Of a DNA stretch of 64,000 nt, positions 9,115 to 16,844 are shown piece after piece. The stretch's first letter is position 1. Every line of letters starts with the position of its first letter. The DNA lies in the NCBI RefSeq assembly GCF_002197645.1, contig NZ_CP021874.1:682001-746000 (forward strand), given 5' to 3'. The notes beneath the pieces are model-generated. The model worked only from the letters and a program-made list of their open reading frames with translations, was not told where the DNA came from and did not search any database. Position numbers and translations under genes: made by a program. The stretch is from Enterococcus wangshanyuanii (GTDB lineage: Bacteria; Bacillota; Bacilli; Lactobacillales; Enterococcaceae).

Positions 9115-9990
9115 TCACTTATTTAACTTTATTTTTATCTCCTCATTAAAACAAGCTGTGCCAGTTATTCCAACCGAATGTGCCCCCTTTTCCCCTCTAG
9201 TAACATGAACTAAAACCTTTCCTGATCTGTTTACATGCTTCCCTTGGAAAACAGTGATTTCTTTTTTTTGATCTGTAGGATAAACATGATTTAAGGCATA
9301 TGCTCCCATCACGCCAGAAGCTGTACCCGTGACAGAATCTTCATTCGTTCCAGAAAAAGGAGAAGAAAAATGCCTTGCGGACATCACAGCATTTTCTTTT
9401 GAGCGTATAGCAAAAGGATGAATCGACGATTTCGGCATTTCAGTCAATAACTCTGGAAACCGCTGAGCATCTGCAGACATTTTATCTAACACATGTTCAT
9501 TTTTGACCGGCACCAGCAAGGTCCATGAGCCTGTATTTCCATATTGAATCGGCAAAATAGGATCAAGATCTGTCCTATCGATTCCTAAACTATTACAAAG
9601 TGCCTCTTTGTCTCCCATAAAGTCAATGAACTTTGGTTTTGCTTGAGTCATTGTGATTTCACATTGTTCATCATTATAAGTGACCGAAAGAAGCCCCGCT
9701 TTCGTTTCAATGACTCGCTTTTGACTTCCTTTTCCATGATATAAAGCAAAAATACTTCCCATCGTCGCATGTCCACATAATGGTGTTTCGTGTCCCGGTG
9801 TAAAATATCGTAATTTGACATCCGCATGATCACTCGAACAACAAAAAACTGTTTCATTAAAACCAACTTTTTTCGCAATTTCCTGCATTTCTTTTGTACT
9901 ATACTGATCACCATCCAAGACAACACCTGCTGGATTTCCTTGACCAATAACTTTAGTAAATGCATCTATTCTTAAAACCGAACACTCCAT
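9115..9990 (-). CDS. PhzF family isomerase/epimerase
   Basis: A diaminopimelate-epimerase-fold protein of 291 residues. Family marks are the N-terminal DAFT...GNPAGVV (about 8-24), the catalytic glutamate in FNETVFC, RYFTPGHETPLCGHAT, and a second-half SVTGTASGVMGAY segment. The ATG at 9990 sits 8 nt after GGGAG and is preferred to an upstream TTG at 9996. PhzF relatives isomerise or epimerise small metabolites, and most are of unknown substrate outside phenazine producers. There are no phenazine genes nearby, so no phenazine role is implied. It is monocistronic, with terminators on both sides. Confidence 0.88.
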   Translation of the reverse strand: MECSVLRIDAFTKVIGQGNPAGVVLDGDQYSTKEMQEIAKKVGFNETVFCCSSDHADVKLRYFTPGHETPLCGHATMGSIFALYHGKGSQKRVIETKAGLLSVTYNDEQCEITMTQAKPKFIDFMGDKEALCNSLGIDRTDLDPILPIQYGNTGSWTLLVPVKNEHVLDKMSADAQRFPELLTEMPKSSIHPFAIRSKENAVMSARHFSSPFSGTNEDSVTGTASGVMGAYALNHVYPTDQKKEITVFQGKHVNRSGKVLVHVTRGEKGAHSVGITGTACFNEEIKIKLNK

Positions 9991-10034
9991 CAACAACCAC
10001 TCCCTTTTTTAGTCCATATCATATAATAAAAAAA

Positions 10035-10073
10035 CATGTACGTCAAAAACAGACTTTCGTTTTGACGTACATG
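10035..10073 (-). terminator. tuf terminator
   Basis: Perfect 14-bp stem CATGTACGTCAAAA / TTTTGACGTACATG, followed on the minus strand by seven T. It lies 17 bp past the tuf stop. Confidence 0.88.
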
Positions 10074-10089
10074 CTTAGTGTGACTTTTT

Positions 10090-11277
10090 TTATTTTTCTA
10101 TTTCTGTAACAATGCCAGATCCAACTGTGCGGCCGCCTTCACGAATTGAAAAGGTCGTTCCTTTTTCAACGGCAATTGGATGGATCAATTCAACATCGAT
10201 CGTTACATTGTCACCTGGCATAACCATTTCAACATTTTCAGGAAGTTCAACAACTCCCGTTACATCCGTTGTTCGGAAATAAAATTGCGGACGATAATTT
10301 GTAAAGAATGGTGTATGACGTCCACCTTCTTCTTTTGTAAGAACATAGACTTCTGCAACAAATTTTGTATGCGGAGTAATAGAACCAGGTTTGGCGATTA
10401 CTTGTCCACGTTCGATTTCATCACGAGTGATTCCACGTAAAAGCACACCAACATTATCTCCTGCTTCCCCATAATCCAATGTTTTTCTAAACATTTCGAT
10501 TCCGGTTACCACAGCTTTTTGTGTTTCTGGTTTAATACCGACGATTTCAATTTCATCGCCAACGCTCACTTTGCCTCGATCGATACGACCAGAAGCAACA
10601 GTTCCCCGTCCCGTAATTGAAAAGACATCTTCGACCGGTAATAATAATGGTTTGTCCGTATCTCTTTCAGGTGTAGGAATGTATTCATCTACTGTATCCA
10701 TCAATTCCATGATCGCAGCTTCTGCTTCTGGGTCTCCTTGTAGTGCTTTTAATGCAGAGCCTTTGATGATTGGTGTGTCATCACCTGGAAAATTGTACTC
10801 ATTAAGTAATTCACGGACTTCCATCTCAACCAAGTCGATCAACTCTTCATCATCTACCAAGTCTGTTTTATTAAGGAAGACGATCAAATATTTAACACCA
10901 ACTTGACGAGACAATAAAATATGTTCTCTTGTTTGCGGCATTGGACCATCAGTTGCTGAAACGACTAAAATCGCTCCATCCATTTGGGCTGCCCCTGTAA
11001 TCATATTTTTCACGTAATCCGCGTGTCCTGGTGCATCGATATGCGCGTAATGACGAGCCTCTGTTTCATATTCCACATGGGCTGTGTTGATTGTGATCCC
11101 ACGTTCTCTTTCTTCTGGTGCTGCATCAATACTAGCATAGTCCTGCGGGTTTGCTAGGCCTTTTTTTCCTAATACTGTAGTGATCGCAGCTGTCAATGTT
11201 GTTTTCCCATGATCGACATGACCGATCGTGCCGATATTTACATGGGGTTTACTTCTGTCATAATGTTGTTTTGCCAT
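10090..11277 (-). CDS. tuf: elongation factor Tu, free-standing streptococcal-type copy (tufB-like)
   Basis: GTPase that delivers aminoacyl-tRNA to the ribosome, 395 residues. G1 is GHVDHGKT (19-26), G3 is DAPGH and G4 is NKTD; domains 2 and 3 are full length. It is not in a str operon: no rpsL, rpsG or fusA adjoin it. Blocks such as [46 protein letters not shown] and [15 protein letters not shown] read like streptococcal or lactococcal EF-Tu as I recall them, whereas E. faecalis TufA has LLSRNVGVPYIVVF and VATGRVERG. It lacks the RRLPSSVNQ insertion of true streptococcal EF-Tu. This fits the horizontally acquired tufB described in several enterococci. It has its own promoter and terminator. 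Confidence 0.95.
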   Translation of the reverse strand: MAKQHYDRSKPHVNIGTIGHVDHGKTTLTAAITTVLGKKGLANPQDYASIDAAPEERERGITINTAHVEYETEARHYAHIDAPGHADYVKNMITGAAQMDGAILVVSATDGPMPQTREHILLSRQVGVKYLIVFLNKTDLVDDEELIDLVEMEVRELLNEYNFPGDDTPIIKGSALKALQGDPEAEAAIMELMDTVDEYIPTPERDTDKPLLLPVEDVFSITGRGTVASGRIDRGKVSVGDEIEIVGIKPETQKAVVTGIEMFRKTLDYGEAGDNVGVLLRGITRDEIERGQVIAKPGSITPHTKFVAEVYVLTKEEGGRHTPFFTNYRPQFYFRTTDVTGVVELPENVEMVMPGDNVTIDVELIHPIAVEKGTTFSIREGGRTVGSGIVTEIEK

Positions 11278-11302
11278 AATTTACAAACCTCCTATTTTCT
11301 TC

Positions 11303-11346
11303 AAAGGTTCAATCAAAGGATTTTAAATTGACCTTTATTGACCTTT
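11303..11346 (-). promoter_or_regulatory. tuf leader with two alternative pairing partners
   Basis: In the tuf 5' UTR the 10-mer AAAGGTCAAT occurs twice in tandem (minus strand, 11337-11346 and 11327-11336). Either copy can pair with ATTGAACCTTT (11303-11313), which lies just before the AGGAGG ribosome site. Two mutually exclusive hairpins are therefore possible. Sequence seen, regulation inferred. Confidence 0.4.
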
Positions 11347-11354
11347 GTAATGCT

Positions 11355-11382
11355 ATTATATACCTATTTAAAAAAAGTACAA
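11355..11382 (-). promoter_or_regulatory. tuf promoter
   Basis: Minus-strand TTGTAC (11377-11382), 16-bp spacer, TATAAT (11355-11360). The spacer is AT-rich and the leader is about 70 nt. Confidence 0.7.
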
Positions 11383-11424
11383 CTTATATGCTTACTAATT
11401 GTAAGTTTAAAATCATAAACAAAA

Positions 11425-11451
11425 AAAGGATGGTCTTGAGTCCCATCCTTT
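11425..11451 (-). terminator. terminator after the 53-residue gene
   Basis: 9-bp stem AAAGGATGG / CCATCCTTT followed on the minus strand by a T7 run. Confidence 0.8.
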
Positions 11452-11457
11452 CATAAA

Positions 11458-11619
11458 TCATTTTTTATAAAATTGATCCATCTTACGTTCGACATTTTCG
11501 CCGCATACATTTGCAAATTCAGCCGATAAGCGGCGTAACTCTATTGCATCATCCAGAGAAAGCTCCTCTGTTTGAAATTTCTCGATCAGTCCCAACAACC
11601 GTTCTGTATTTTCCTTCAT
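11458..11619 (-). CDS. small hypothetical protein (53 aa)
   Basis: Minus-strand ORF starting at ATG 11619 behind GGGAGAAAT and ending TGA at 11458-11460, immediately before a strong terminator. The product begins MKENTERLLGLIEKFQTEEL and ends MDQFYKK. It is charged, predicted helical, with one cysteine and no membrane segment. It follows the 118-residue unknown gene by 12 bp, so the two appear to form one operon. I do not recognise the family. Support comes from the ribosome site, the spacing and the terminator. Confidence 0.7.
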   Translation of the reverse strand: MKENTERLLGLIEKFQTEELSLDDAIELRRLSAEFANVCGENVERKMDQFYKK

Positions 11620-11631
11620 ATTTCTCCCACC

Positions 11632-11988
11632 TTAAATTCTATCAACGACTTGTTCAGCTTCCTTTTCATCATAAACCGTCAAAATAAATTTCTCTTGATA
11701 AGATTTAGTCATTTCTTTAATTGAATCGATCATATGAGTATCACAATCAATATAAAGAATGATTGCTTCAAATCTATTTTTAGTGTCGTTTAAAAAACGT
11801 TTTAAGTCGTCAAGTGTATTATGTTTTGTGATTGTTTCATAGGCCGGCATTTGTTTTGCTCGAATAAAATTATAGGGAATATCTCCAGAATATCCGACAA
11901 TTGCAACTTTCTTACCAGTATGCTCTCGCTTAACTAAATCCCAAACTTTCTCGATTTTTCTTGAATTATTTCCTTTAACAATAATCAT
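11632..11988 (-). CDS. hypothetical protein (118 aa)
   Basis: Start ATG at 11988 follows GGGAG by 9-10 nt (MIIVKGNNSRKIEKVWDLVK); a longer in-frame reading upstream to 12150 lacks a ribosome site. The pattern suggests a small alpha/beta fold: the strand KKVAIVGY, then EAIILYIDCDTHMIDS, then KFILTVYDEKEAEQVVDRI, in a Rossmann/flavodoxin-like order. There is no P-loop, catalytic motif or signal peptide I can name. It is followed by the 53-residue gene and a terminator, so both probably act together. Function unknown. Confidence 0.75.
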   Translation of the reverse strand: MIIVKGNNSRKIEKVWDLVKREHTGKKVAIVGYSGDIPYNFIRAKQMPAYETITKHNTLDDLKRFLNDTKNRFEAIILYIDCDTHMIDSIKEMTKSYQEKFILTVYDEKEAEQVVDRI

Positions 11989-12191
11989 TGATTTATCTCC
12001 CTTTTCTTCATCATATTCAGTCGATATGACACAAAGAAACCATATGATCATCAACTGGCACCTCTTCGTGTCCAGCCCTATTCGCGCAAGATAATCTCCT
12101 CCTAAAAACAAATTACACATTAACCATAGCATAGAAAAAAAATAAAGCAAGGAAAGACAATGATTATTTGATAAAACGTAGTTTAAAAAAA

Positions 12192-12239
12192 ACAGCTGGA
12201 CAAAATCGATTCACATGGAATCTGCCTTTGCCCAACTGT
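12192..12239 (-). terminator. terminator of the sugar PTS gene
   Basis: 13-bp stem pairing TTTGCCCAACTGT with ACAGCTGGACAAA (all pairs allowed as G-U or Watson-Crick in RNA), then eight T on the minus strand, just past the stop at 12252. Confidence 0.8.
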
Positions 12240-12251
12240 AAATAGTATTGA

Positions 12252-14240
12252 CTATTTTACTGTTACTTTACCGATCGTATCGTTGATCGCTGTTACTTGA
12301 CCTGATTTAGCTAGATCATAGTTAGCAACGATGTCTTGATTTGTGAATACAACAATCAAATCAGATTTTTTGCCTGCTGCTTCAAGTGCAGCTAGATCGA
12401 TCGTAGCGATCTTATCACCTTGTTTTACTACTTGACCTTCTTCAACATGAAGTGTAAATGGTGCACCTTTTAACTCGACTGTATCTAAGCCCATGTGTAA
12501 TAGTACTTCAATACCAGAATCTGTTTGAATTCCTAAAGCATGCTTGGTTGGGAAAATACTTGTGATTTTACCAGCGACTGGTGTTGTTACTTCACCGTCC
12601 GTTGGAATAACCGCAAATCCGTCACCCATCATTTTTGCTGAAAAAACATCATCTTGTACTTCAGAAATCGGGATAACTTTTCCGTTTGCTACCGCAAACA
12701 ATTCAGTTTCTTTTGTTGTAGCAACAGGTGTTGCTACTGCTTCTTTCACTTCAGGCTTTTTTACAGGTTCACCTGAAATTGGAGCAGCACCGTTACGGAT
12801 TTTATTCATTTCATCTGCAACGAATTGAACTTCAGTTCCAACGATCACTTGAATATTTGTATCATCAATGACTTTCACGCCTGGAACGCCAGTTGCTTTG
12901 ATTTTACCTTGATCGACTTTACTTGTATCAGCAACCGTTAAACGTAGACGTGTTGTACAGTTATCGATAGAAGTAACATTGGCATCGCCGCCAAGACCTT
13001 GGTAGATTCTGCTTGCTAGTACAGCAAATTTGTTATCTCCGCTAGCAGCAACATCTGGAGTTTCTTCGCCTTCACCTTCTTCACGACCTGGAGTCATCAA
13101 GTTGAATTTCTTGATTGCAAAGTCGAATACTACGAAGTAAAGAACAGCCATTACTAATCCTTGAACGATCAACATATACGGTTGGTTCGCGATTGGATTA
13201 CGTAAGCTTAACACAAAGTCGACTAGTCCAGCACTAAATGCAAAACCTGCTGTCCAGTGGAAAATTGCAGAGATGAATAATGAAATACCTGTCAAAATAG
13301 CATGTAATACATATAATGGCCATGCTACGAACATGAATGAAAATTCTAATGGTTCAGTAATACCTGTGAAGAATGAAGCAAAAGCTGCTGCGATCATCAA
13401 TGAAGCAGTTGCTTTTTTCTTTTCCGGACGAGCGTTACGATAAATCGCGTATGCTCCAGCTGGTAAACCAAACATCATCATTGGGAAGAACCCAGCTTGA
13501 TACATACCAGTGACACCTTTTTCACCAGCACCTGACAAGAAGTTTCCGATATCGTTGATACCAGCTACGTCAAACCAGAATACTGAGTTTAAAGCATGGT
13601 GTAAACCTGTCGGAATCAATAAACGGTTAAAGAATCCGTAAAGACCAGCACCAACAGCACCCAATTTAGAGATAGATTCACCAAAAGTTACTAAACCGGA
13701 GAATACTACTGGCCAAACAAAGAACAATACGCCAGAAGCTACTAACATTGCTAGAGCTGTCATAATTGGTACTAATCGTTTTCCACTAAAGAAGGATAGC
13801 GCCATTGGTAATTTCACCTGACTGAAACGATTATACATTGCTGCAGCAATCAATCCAGATAAAATACCGATAAAGGCATTACCGATTTTTGCAAATGATG
13901 GATCGACTTGCTCAACAGGAATTCCTTTCATTGCGCCAACAGCTGCCGTTGAAAGGAGCGTCGTTACAACTAAGAAGGCTACCAGCCCACTAAGAGCTGC
14001 CGCACCATCTTTATCTTTGGACATTCCCAATGCTAAACCAACCGCGAATAATACAGGCAGGTTATCAATGATCGCGCCCCCTGCTTTTACTAAGAAAACA
14101 GATAAGAAATTCGGATCTCCTAATCCGGTCATTACGTTTGGATCGATCCAGTAGCCAATCCCCATTAAAATCGCTGCTGCCGGTAATACGGCTACAGGAA
14201 GCATCAATGAACGTCCCATTCTTTGCATGTATGCTTTCAT
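12252..14240 (-). CDS. PTS sugar transporter EIICBA, glucose/N-acetylglucosamine family
   Basis: A single-chain phosphotransferase permease of 662 residues that imports and phosphorylates a hexose or amino-hexose. Order: EIIC membrane domain (1-385, with GITEPLEFSF near 293-302), EIIB with active cysteine C428 (DNCTTRLRL) and EIIA with phospho-histidine H582 (LLHMGLDTVEL) and partner H567. The EIIC end KKFNLMTPGRE resembles NagE, so N-acetylglucosamine is my first guess and glucose (PtsG) the alternative. The BglG-type antiterminator gene lies 22 bp upstream in the same direction, a glcT-ptsG-like arrangement. Confidence 0.93.
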   Translation of the reverse strand: MKAYMQRMGRSLMLPVAVLPAAAILMGIGYWIDPNVMTGLGDPNFLSVFLVKAGGAIIDNLPVLFAVGLALGMSKDKDGAAALSGLVAFLVVTTLLSTAAVGAMKGIPVEQVDPSFAKIGNAFIGILSGLIAAAMYNRFSQVKLPMALSFFSGKRLVPIMTALAMLVASGVLFFVWPVVFSGLVTFGESISKLGAVGAGLYGFFNRLLIPTGLHHALNSVFWFDVAGINDIGNFLSGAGEKGVTGMYQAGFFPMMMFGLPAGAYAIYRNARPEKKKATASLMIAAAFASFFTGITEPLEFSFMFVAWPLYVLHAILTGISLFISAIFHWTAGFAFSAGLVDFVLSLRNPIANQPYMLIVQGLVMAVLYFVVFDFAIKKFNLMTPGREEGEGEETPDVAASGDNKFAVLASRIYQGLGGDANVTSIDNCTTRLRLTVADTSKVDQGKIKATGVPGVKVIDDTNIQVIVGTEVQFVADEMNKIRNGAAPISGEPVKKPEVKEAVATPVATTKETELFAVANGKVIPISEVQDDVFSAKMMGDGFAVIPTDGEVTTPVAGKITSIFPTKHALGIQTDSGIEVLLHMGLDTVELKGAPFTLHVEEGQVVKQGDKIATIDLAALEAAGKKSDLIVVFTNQDIVANYDLAKSGQVTAINDTIGKVTVK

Positions 14241-14262
14241 TTTTGTTTCTCCCCTTACACTT

Positions 14263-15096
14263 TTATTTGGTCATCCTCAAGCGTTCGATGTGAATCGCCA
14301 GATAACCTAATTCTTCATTTGGAACTTGATAATGAAAATTCCTCATTAACAAAACCTGGACTTTTTTAGAGATTTCATAGCTCTCCGCATATTTCTTGCG
14401 GACTACATCTAAAATTTCATCATCCAGTACTGCATATTGATTCTGTTGAAAACGGTGAATAAACAAGCGCAAATGATTGACTAGCCTAGAATAACTCAAA
14501 CTCATCTTTTCATCGTGAATATTGATCCCCAATTCTTGCTCGATTAAATGAATAATTTCTGAAACGATTGTGACTTCACGAATACTTTTACTATTATCCG
14601 TCCGCCCGCTGCGAGCACTATGAATATGGATCGCAATATAACCTGCTTCGTCGTAGCTAAATGGAATTTCCAATGTTTGCGTCAAATACTCAACAGCCCA
14701 TTGTGCTATCGAAAATTCTTCACTGTAAAGAATCTCGATCTCATTTAAGAGTTTATTTCGTACAATAATATTGTTTTGAATATTTTCAGCAGCAAAAGCA
14801 ATGTGATCACTTAGCCCGATATTGATATGCTCATTTAGTTTTTCACCTAAAACCATTTCAGCATGTGCAATGATTTCTTCTGTTACAAAGAAATATTTCT
14901 CGTCGATTTGCGATAATAGAACCTGTAGTTTTTTTACACCATCTGGTTCCATCACAAACATCCGCTCCACCTGTTGCGGGAATAACAAGTCATTTTTCTT
15001 CTTGTTAAAGCCCACGCCTTTGCCAACAGCTACCTTTTCCTGCCCGACATCTTCAACAAGTACTGCATTTTGATTTAGCACCTTTTTGATTTTCAT
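14263..15096 (-). CDS. BglG/LicT-family transcriptional antiterminator (PRD)
   Basis: An RNA-binding antiterminator of 277 residues controlled by PTS phosphorylation. It has an N-terminal CAT RNA-binding domain (MKIKKVLNQNAVLVED...GKGVGFNKKKND, 1-55), then PRD1 and PRD2, with conserved histidines visible in SDHIAFA, IAIHIHSARSG, NHLRLFIHRF and LAIHIERL. ATG 15096 with AGAGGA is preferred over an upstream start at 15132. It precedes the EIICBA gene and very likely controls the operon through a RAT-type site in its own leader. Specificity (GlcT- or LicT-like) cannot be settled from sequence alone. Confidence 0.92.
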   Translation of the reverse strand: MKIKKVLNQNAVLVEDVGQEKVAVGKGVGFNKKKNDLLFPQQVERMFVMEPDGVKKLQVLLSQIDEKYFFVTEEIIAHAEMVLGEKLNEHINIGLSDHIAFAAENIQNNIIVRNKLLNEIEILYSEEFSIAQWAVEYLTQTLEIPFSYDEAGYIAIHIHSARSGRTDNSKSIREVTIVSEIIHLIEQELGINIHDEKMSLSYSRLVNHLRLFIHRFQQNQYAVLDDEILDVVRKKYAESYEISKKVQVLLMRNFHYQVPNEELGYLAIHIERLRMTK

Positions 15097-15156
15097 AAAC
15101 ATTCCTCTTCTGCAGAAGTAGATCGTCCGCATTCACGTGCCAGAGCAACAAAAAAA

Positions 15157-15171
15157 GCATAGAACAATCCC
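15157..15171 (-). promoter_or_regulatory. candidate RAT (antiterminator-binding) half-site
   Basis: The minus strand shows GGGATTGTTCTATGC in the leader of the antiterminator gene. It resembles the 5' half of BglG-family RAT sites (GGATTGTTACTG). The 3' half and a clean overlapping terminator are not obvious, so confidence is limited. Confidence 0.35.
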
Positions 15172-15360
15172 GTCAAAATATGAGTATATCATATTTTAAA
15201 GAAATTCTTCCATGCCTAGTATTATCTAGTCACATGAAAACGCTATTCGTTTTGTTAACAGTGATAGTTTACAAAGATATAGACCATTTGTCAATCAATT
15301 TGTATCTTTTTTTTCAAAAAAGTGATCAAAAAGATTTTTAGCTGGAAGATTAAAAAAAAT

Positions 15361-15393
15361 CAACGAATGTTCTTATATAAAAAACATTCGCTG
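15361..15393 (-). terminator. rpoE terminator
   Basis: 11-bp stem CAACGAATGTT / AACATTCGCTG (one G-U pair) followed on the minus strand by TTGATTTTTTTT, just past the rpoE stop. Confidence 0.8.
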
Positions 15394-15401
15394 ATATCCT
15401 C

Positions 15402-16025
15402 TTATTCTTCTTCGTCGGCATACTCGTCTTCATCGTCAAAGTCGTCATTTACATCATCTTCATCAATGATAGTCAAGTCTTCTTCAATACCTGGAAGCTC
15501 TTCTTCTTCATCATCTGAATCAGCACCGATTTCTTGAAGGTCAGAGTTGTATGCTTTGATTTCTTCATCCTCATCGTCATCATCGTCATAAAGAATATCC
15601 TCTTCGTCTTCATCCGTTAATTCTGCATCTTCCGGATCATCGTCGTTGTAGTCGATCACGTCTTCATCATTGGCATCAATAATAAAGGCATTGACTTTCT
15701 TACGTTTTCTACGGCGTGGTTTATCTTCTTCATCATCTTCTAAACCATGTGTTACTTCTTCGTCGATAGAATCGATTGGATACCATGAGCGCAAGCCCCA
15801 ACGGTTATCTCCTAAAGAGATAAAACTGCCATCAATATTTAAGTCAGTATAAAATTGTGCTAAAGAGTCACGAATTTCGCTGTCAGATTTTCCAAGATAA
15901 TTTTGAATTTGGTTTACTAAATCAGAGAAGTTCATCACATCTTCACGTTGTTCTAAAATTGCGTGCGCAACTTCGATCATGGATAATTCATCTTTGTTCA
16001 ACCCGTCAAATACATTAATTTCCAA
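15402..16025 (-). CDS. rpoE: RNA polymerase delta subunit
   Basis: The Firmicutes delta subunit, which raises RNA polymerase recycling and promoter selectivity. The folded N-terminal HARE-HTH domain (1-90, [20 protein letters not shown]) is followed by a long, nearly pure Asp/Glu disordered tail from about 95 to 207, interrupted by the basic patch [10 protein letters not shown] place the start at TTG 16025, because AAAGGA lies 10 nt upstream and the product then matches the usual MxxxVFDG start. A GTG at 16034 would sit almost on the ribosome site. The neighbouring DUF1934 gene is the normal companion. Confidence 0.95.
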   Translation of the reverse strand: MEINVFDGLNKDELSMIEVAHAILEQREDVMNFSDLVNQIQNYLGKSDSEIRDSLAQFYTDLNIDGSFISLGDNRWGLRSWYPIDSIDEEVTHGLEDDEEDKPRRRKRKKVNAFIIDANDEDVIDYNDDDPEDAELTDEDEEDILYDDDDDEDEEIKAYNSDLQEIGADSDDEEEELPGIEEDLTIIDEDDVNDDFDDEDEYADEEE

Positions 16026-16100
16026 ACGGTACACGTCCTTTCACAGTCTATTCTTTATCATACAAAAACATGAAGAAAAAATCAATTGATTCTTACATAA

Positions 16101-16535
16101 TTACGCAGTAAATTCTAATTCTAAATGATATTCACCGATTTTTTCTGCCTGAGAATACAAATCATAATCAATTAGAATACTTCCAGCTACTGGCTGATCT
16201 TTTAAACTAAAGCGTAAATTGCGCGTGAATGTCGTGATTTGGAATAGTCCATATGGAGTTCTATAGCTAGTGTCCAAACGCTCCTGATAAGCAAATTTCA
16301 AACGCATCCGCAATCCTCCAGCGCGAATCAGCTGGATTTTCCCATCCGGCTCAACTTTGATCGTAACGGGCACAGGCTCTCCCTCTTCCTGCTCTTCTTT
16401 ATAGCGAATATAAAGTGTATCGCCAATTTTGACGATTTGACCTTCTAAATCAAAATAAAAATTCTTTTTTTCTCCCTCCTGATCGACAATTGTTTTCAAT
16501 TGAATAGATACAGGTGTTCCTTGTGATAAATCCAT
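16101..16535 (-). CDS. DUF1934 (YwiB-like) beta-barrel protein
   Basis: 144 residues, a calycin-like beta-barrel of unknown function. Strands alternate through QLKTIVDQEGEKKNFYFDLE, GDTLYIRYKEEQ, TIKVEPDGKIQLIRAG, LRMRLKFAYQ and GSILIDYDLYSQAEKIGEYH, which fits DUF1934. B. subtilis ywiB likewise lies near rpoE and argS. It precedes rpoE by about 75 bp in the same direction. No catalytic residues can be named. The family assignment is good and the function is open. Confidence 0.85.
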   Translation of the reverse strand: MDLSQGTPVSIQLKTIVDQEGEKKNFYFDLEGQIVKIGDTLYIRYKEEQEEGEPVPVTIKVEPDGKIQLIRAGGLRMRLKFAYQERLDTSYRTPYGLFQITTFTRNLRFSLKDQPVAGSILIDYDLYSQAEKIGEYHLELEFTA

Positions 16536-16557
16536 AATGACACGCTCCTTAATTTTA

Positions 16558-16779
16558 AAGTGGAATGAGCTCGTTCAATTTTGATAGAAAATAGGAAAAT
16601 CAAAAAGTGATGCTCTTTACCACTTTGAGATTTTATCTTTTTCTCGAAAAATTAGCTCATGAAACTAGATAATAAAAGTGGAATGGGCTCGGTTGACTTT
16701 GATAGAAAATAGGAAAATCAGAAGGTGGCGCTCTTTACCACTTTGAGATTTTATCTTTTTCTCGAAAAATTAGCTCATA
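16558..16779. repeat. 118-bp tandem repeat, two copies
   Basis: Unit 1 begins at 16558 and unit 2 at 16676 (period 118); the second is slightly truncated. They are about 90% identical and non-coding. Each unit carries an outer pair (ATGAGCT or ATGGGCT with AGCTCAT) and inner hairpin arms (AAAGTG with CACTTT-type). The stretch 16536-16844 holds no gene. Confidence 0.9.
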
Positions 16780-16808
16780 ACACTAGCTCATAACACTAGC
16801 TCATAAAA
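16771..16808. repeat. 13-bp tandem repeat TAGCTCATAACAC, nearly three copies
   Basis: The 3' end of the second 118-bp unit (TAGCTCATAACAC) is repeated head to tail, ending at TAGCTCATAAAA. It looks like slippage amplification of the repeat's arm. Confidence 0.85.
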
Positions 16809-16844
16809 ATCGTTGTATTTTTAATATAACATTAAGTTCACTGA

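Noticed and set aside
9115..9990. Phenazine biosynthesis function for the PhzF homologue
   Set aside because: No other phenazine genes are present; PhzF is a broad isomerase family.
11989..12150. In-frame extension of the 118-residue gene up to 12150
   Set aside because: The extension lacks a ribosome site, and a good GGGAG sits in front of the ATG at 11988.
15322..15537. Serine-rich plus-strand ORF opposite the rpoE tail
   Set aside because: It is the antisense of the Asp/Glu codon run (GAT/GAA) in rpoE, with no ribosome site or independent support.
15402..15780. Low-complexity GATGAA-type repeats as a possible microsatellite
   Set aside because: They are simply the codons of the acidic disordered tail of the delta subunit, normal for this protein.
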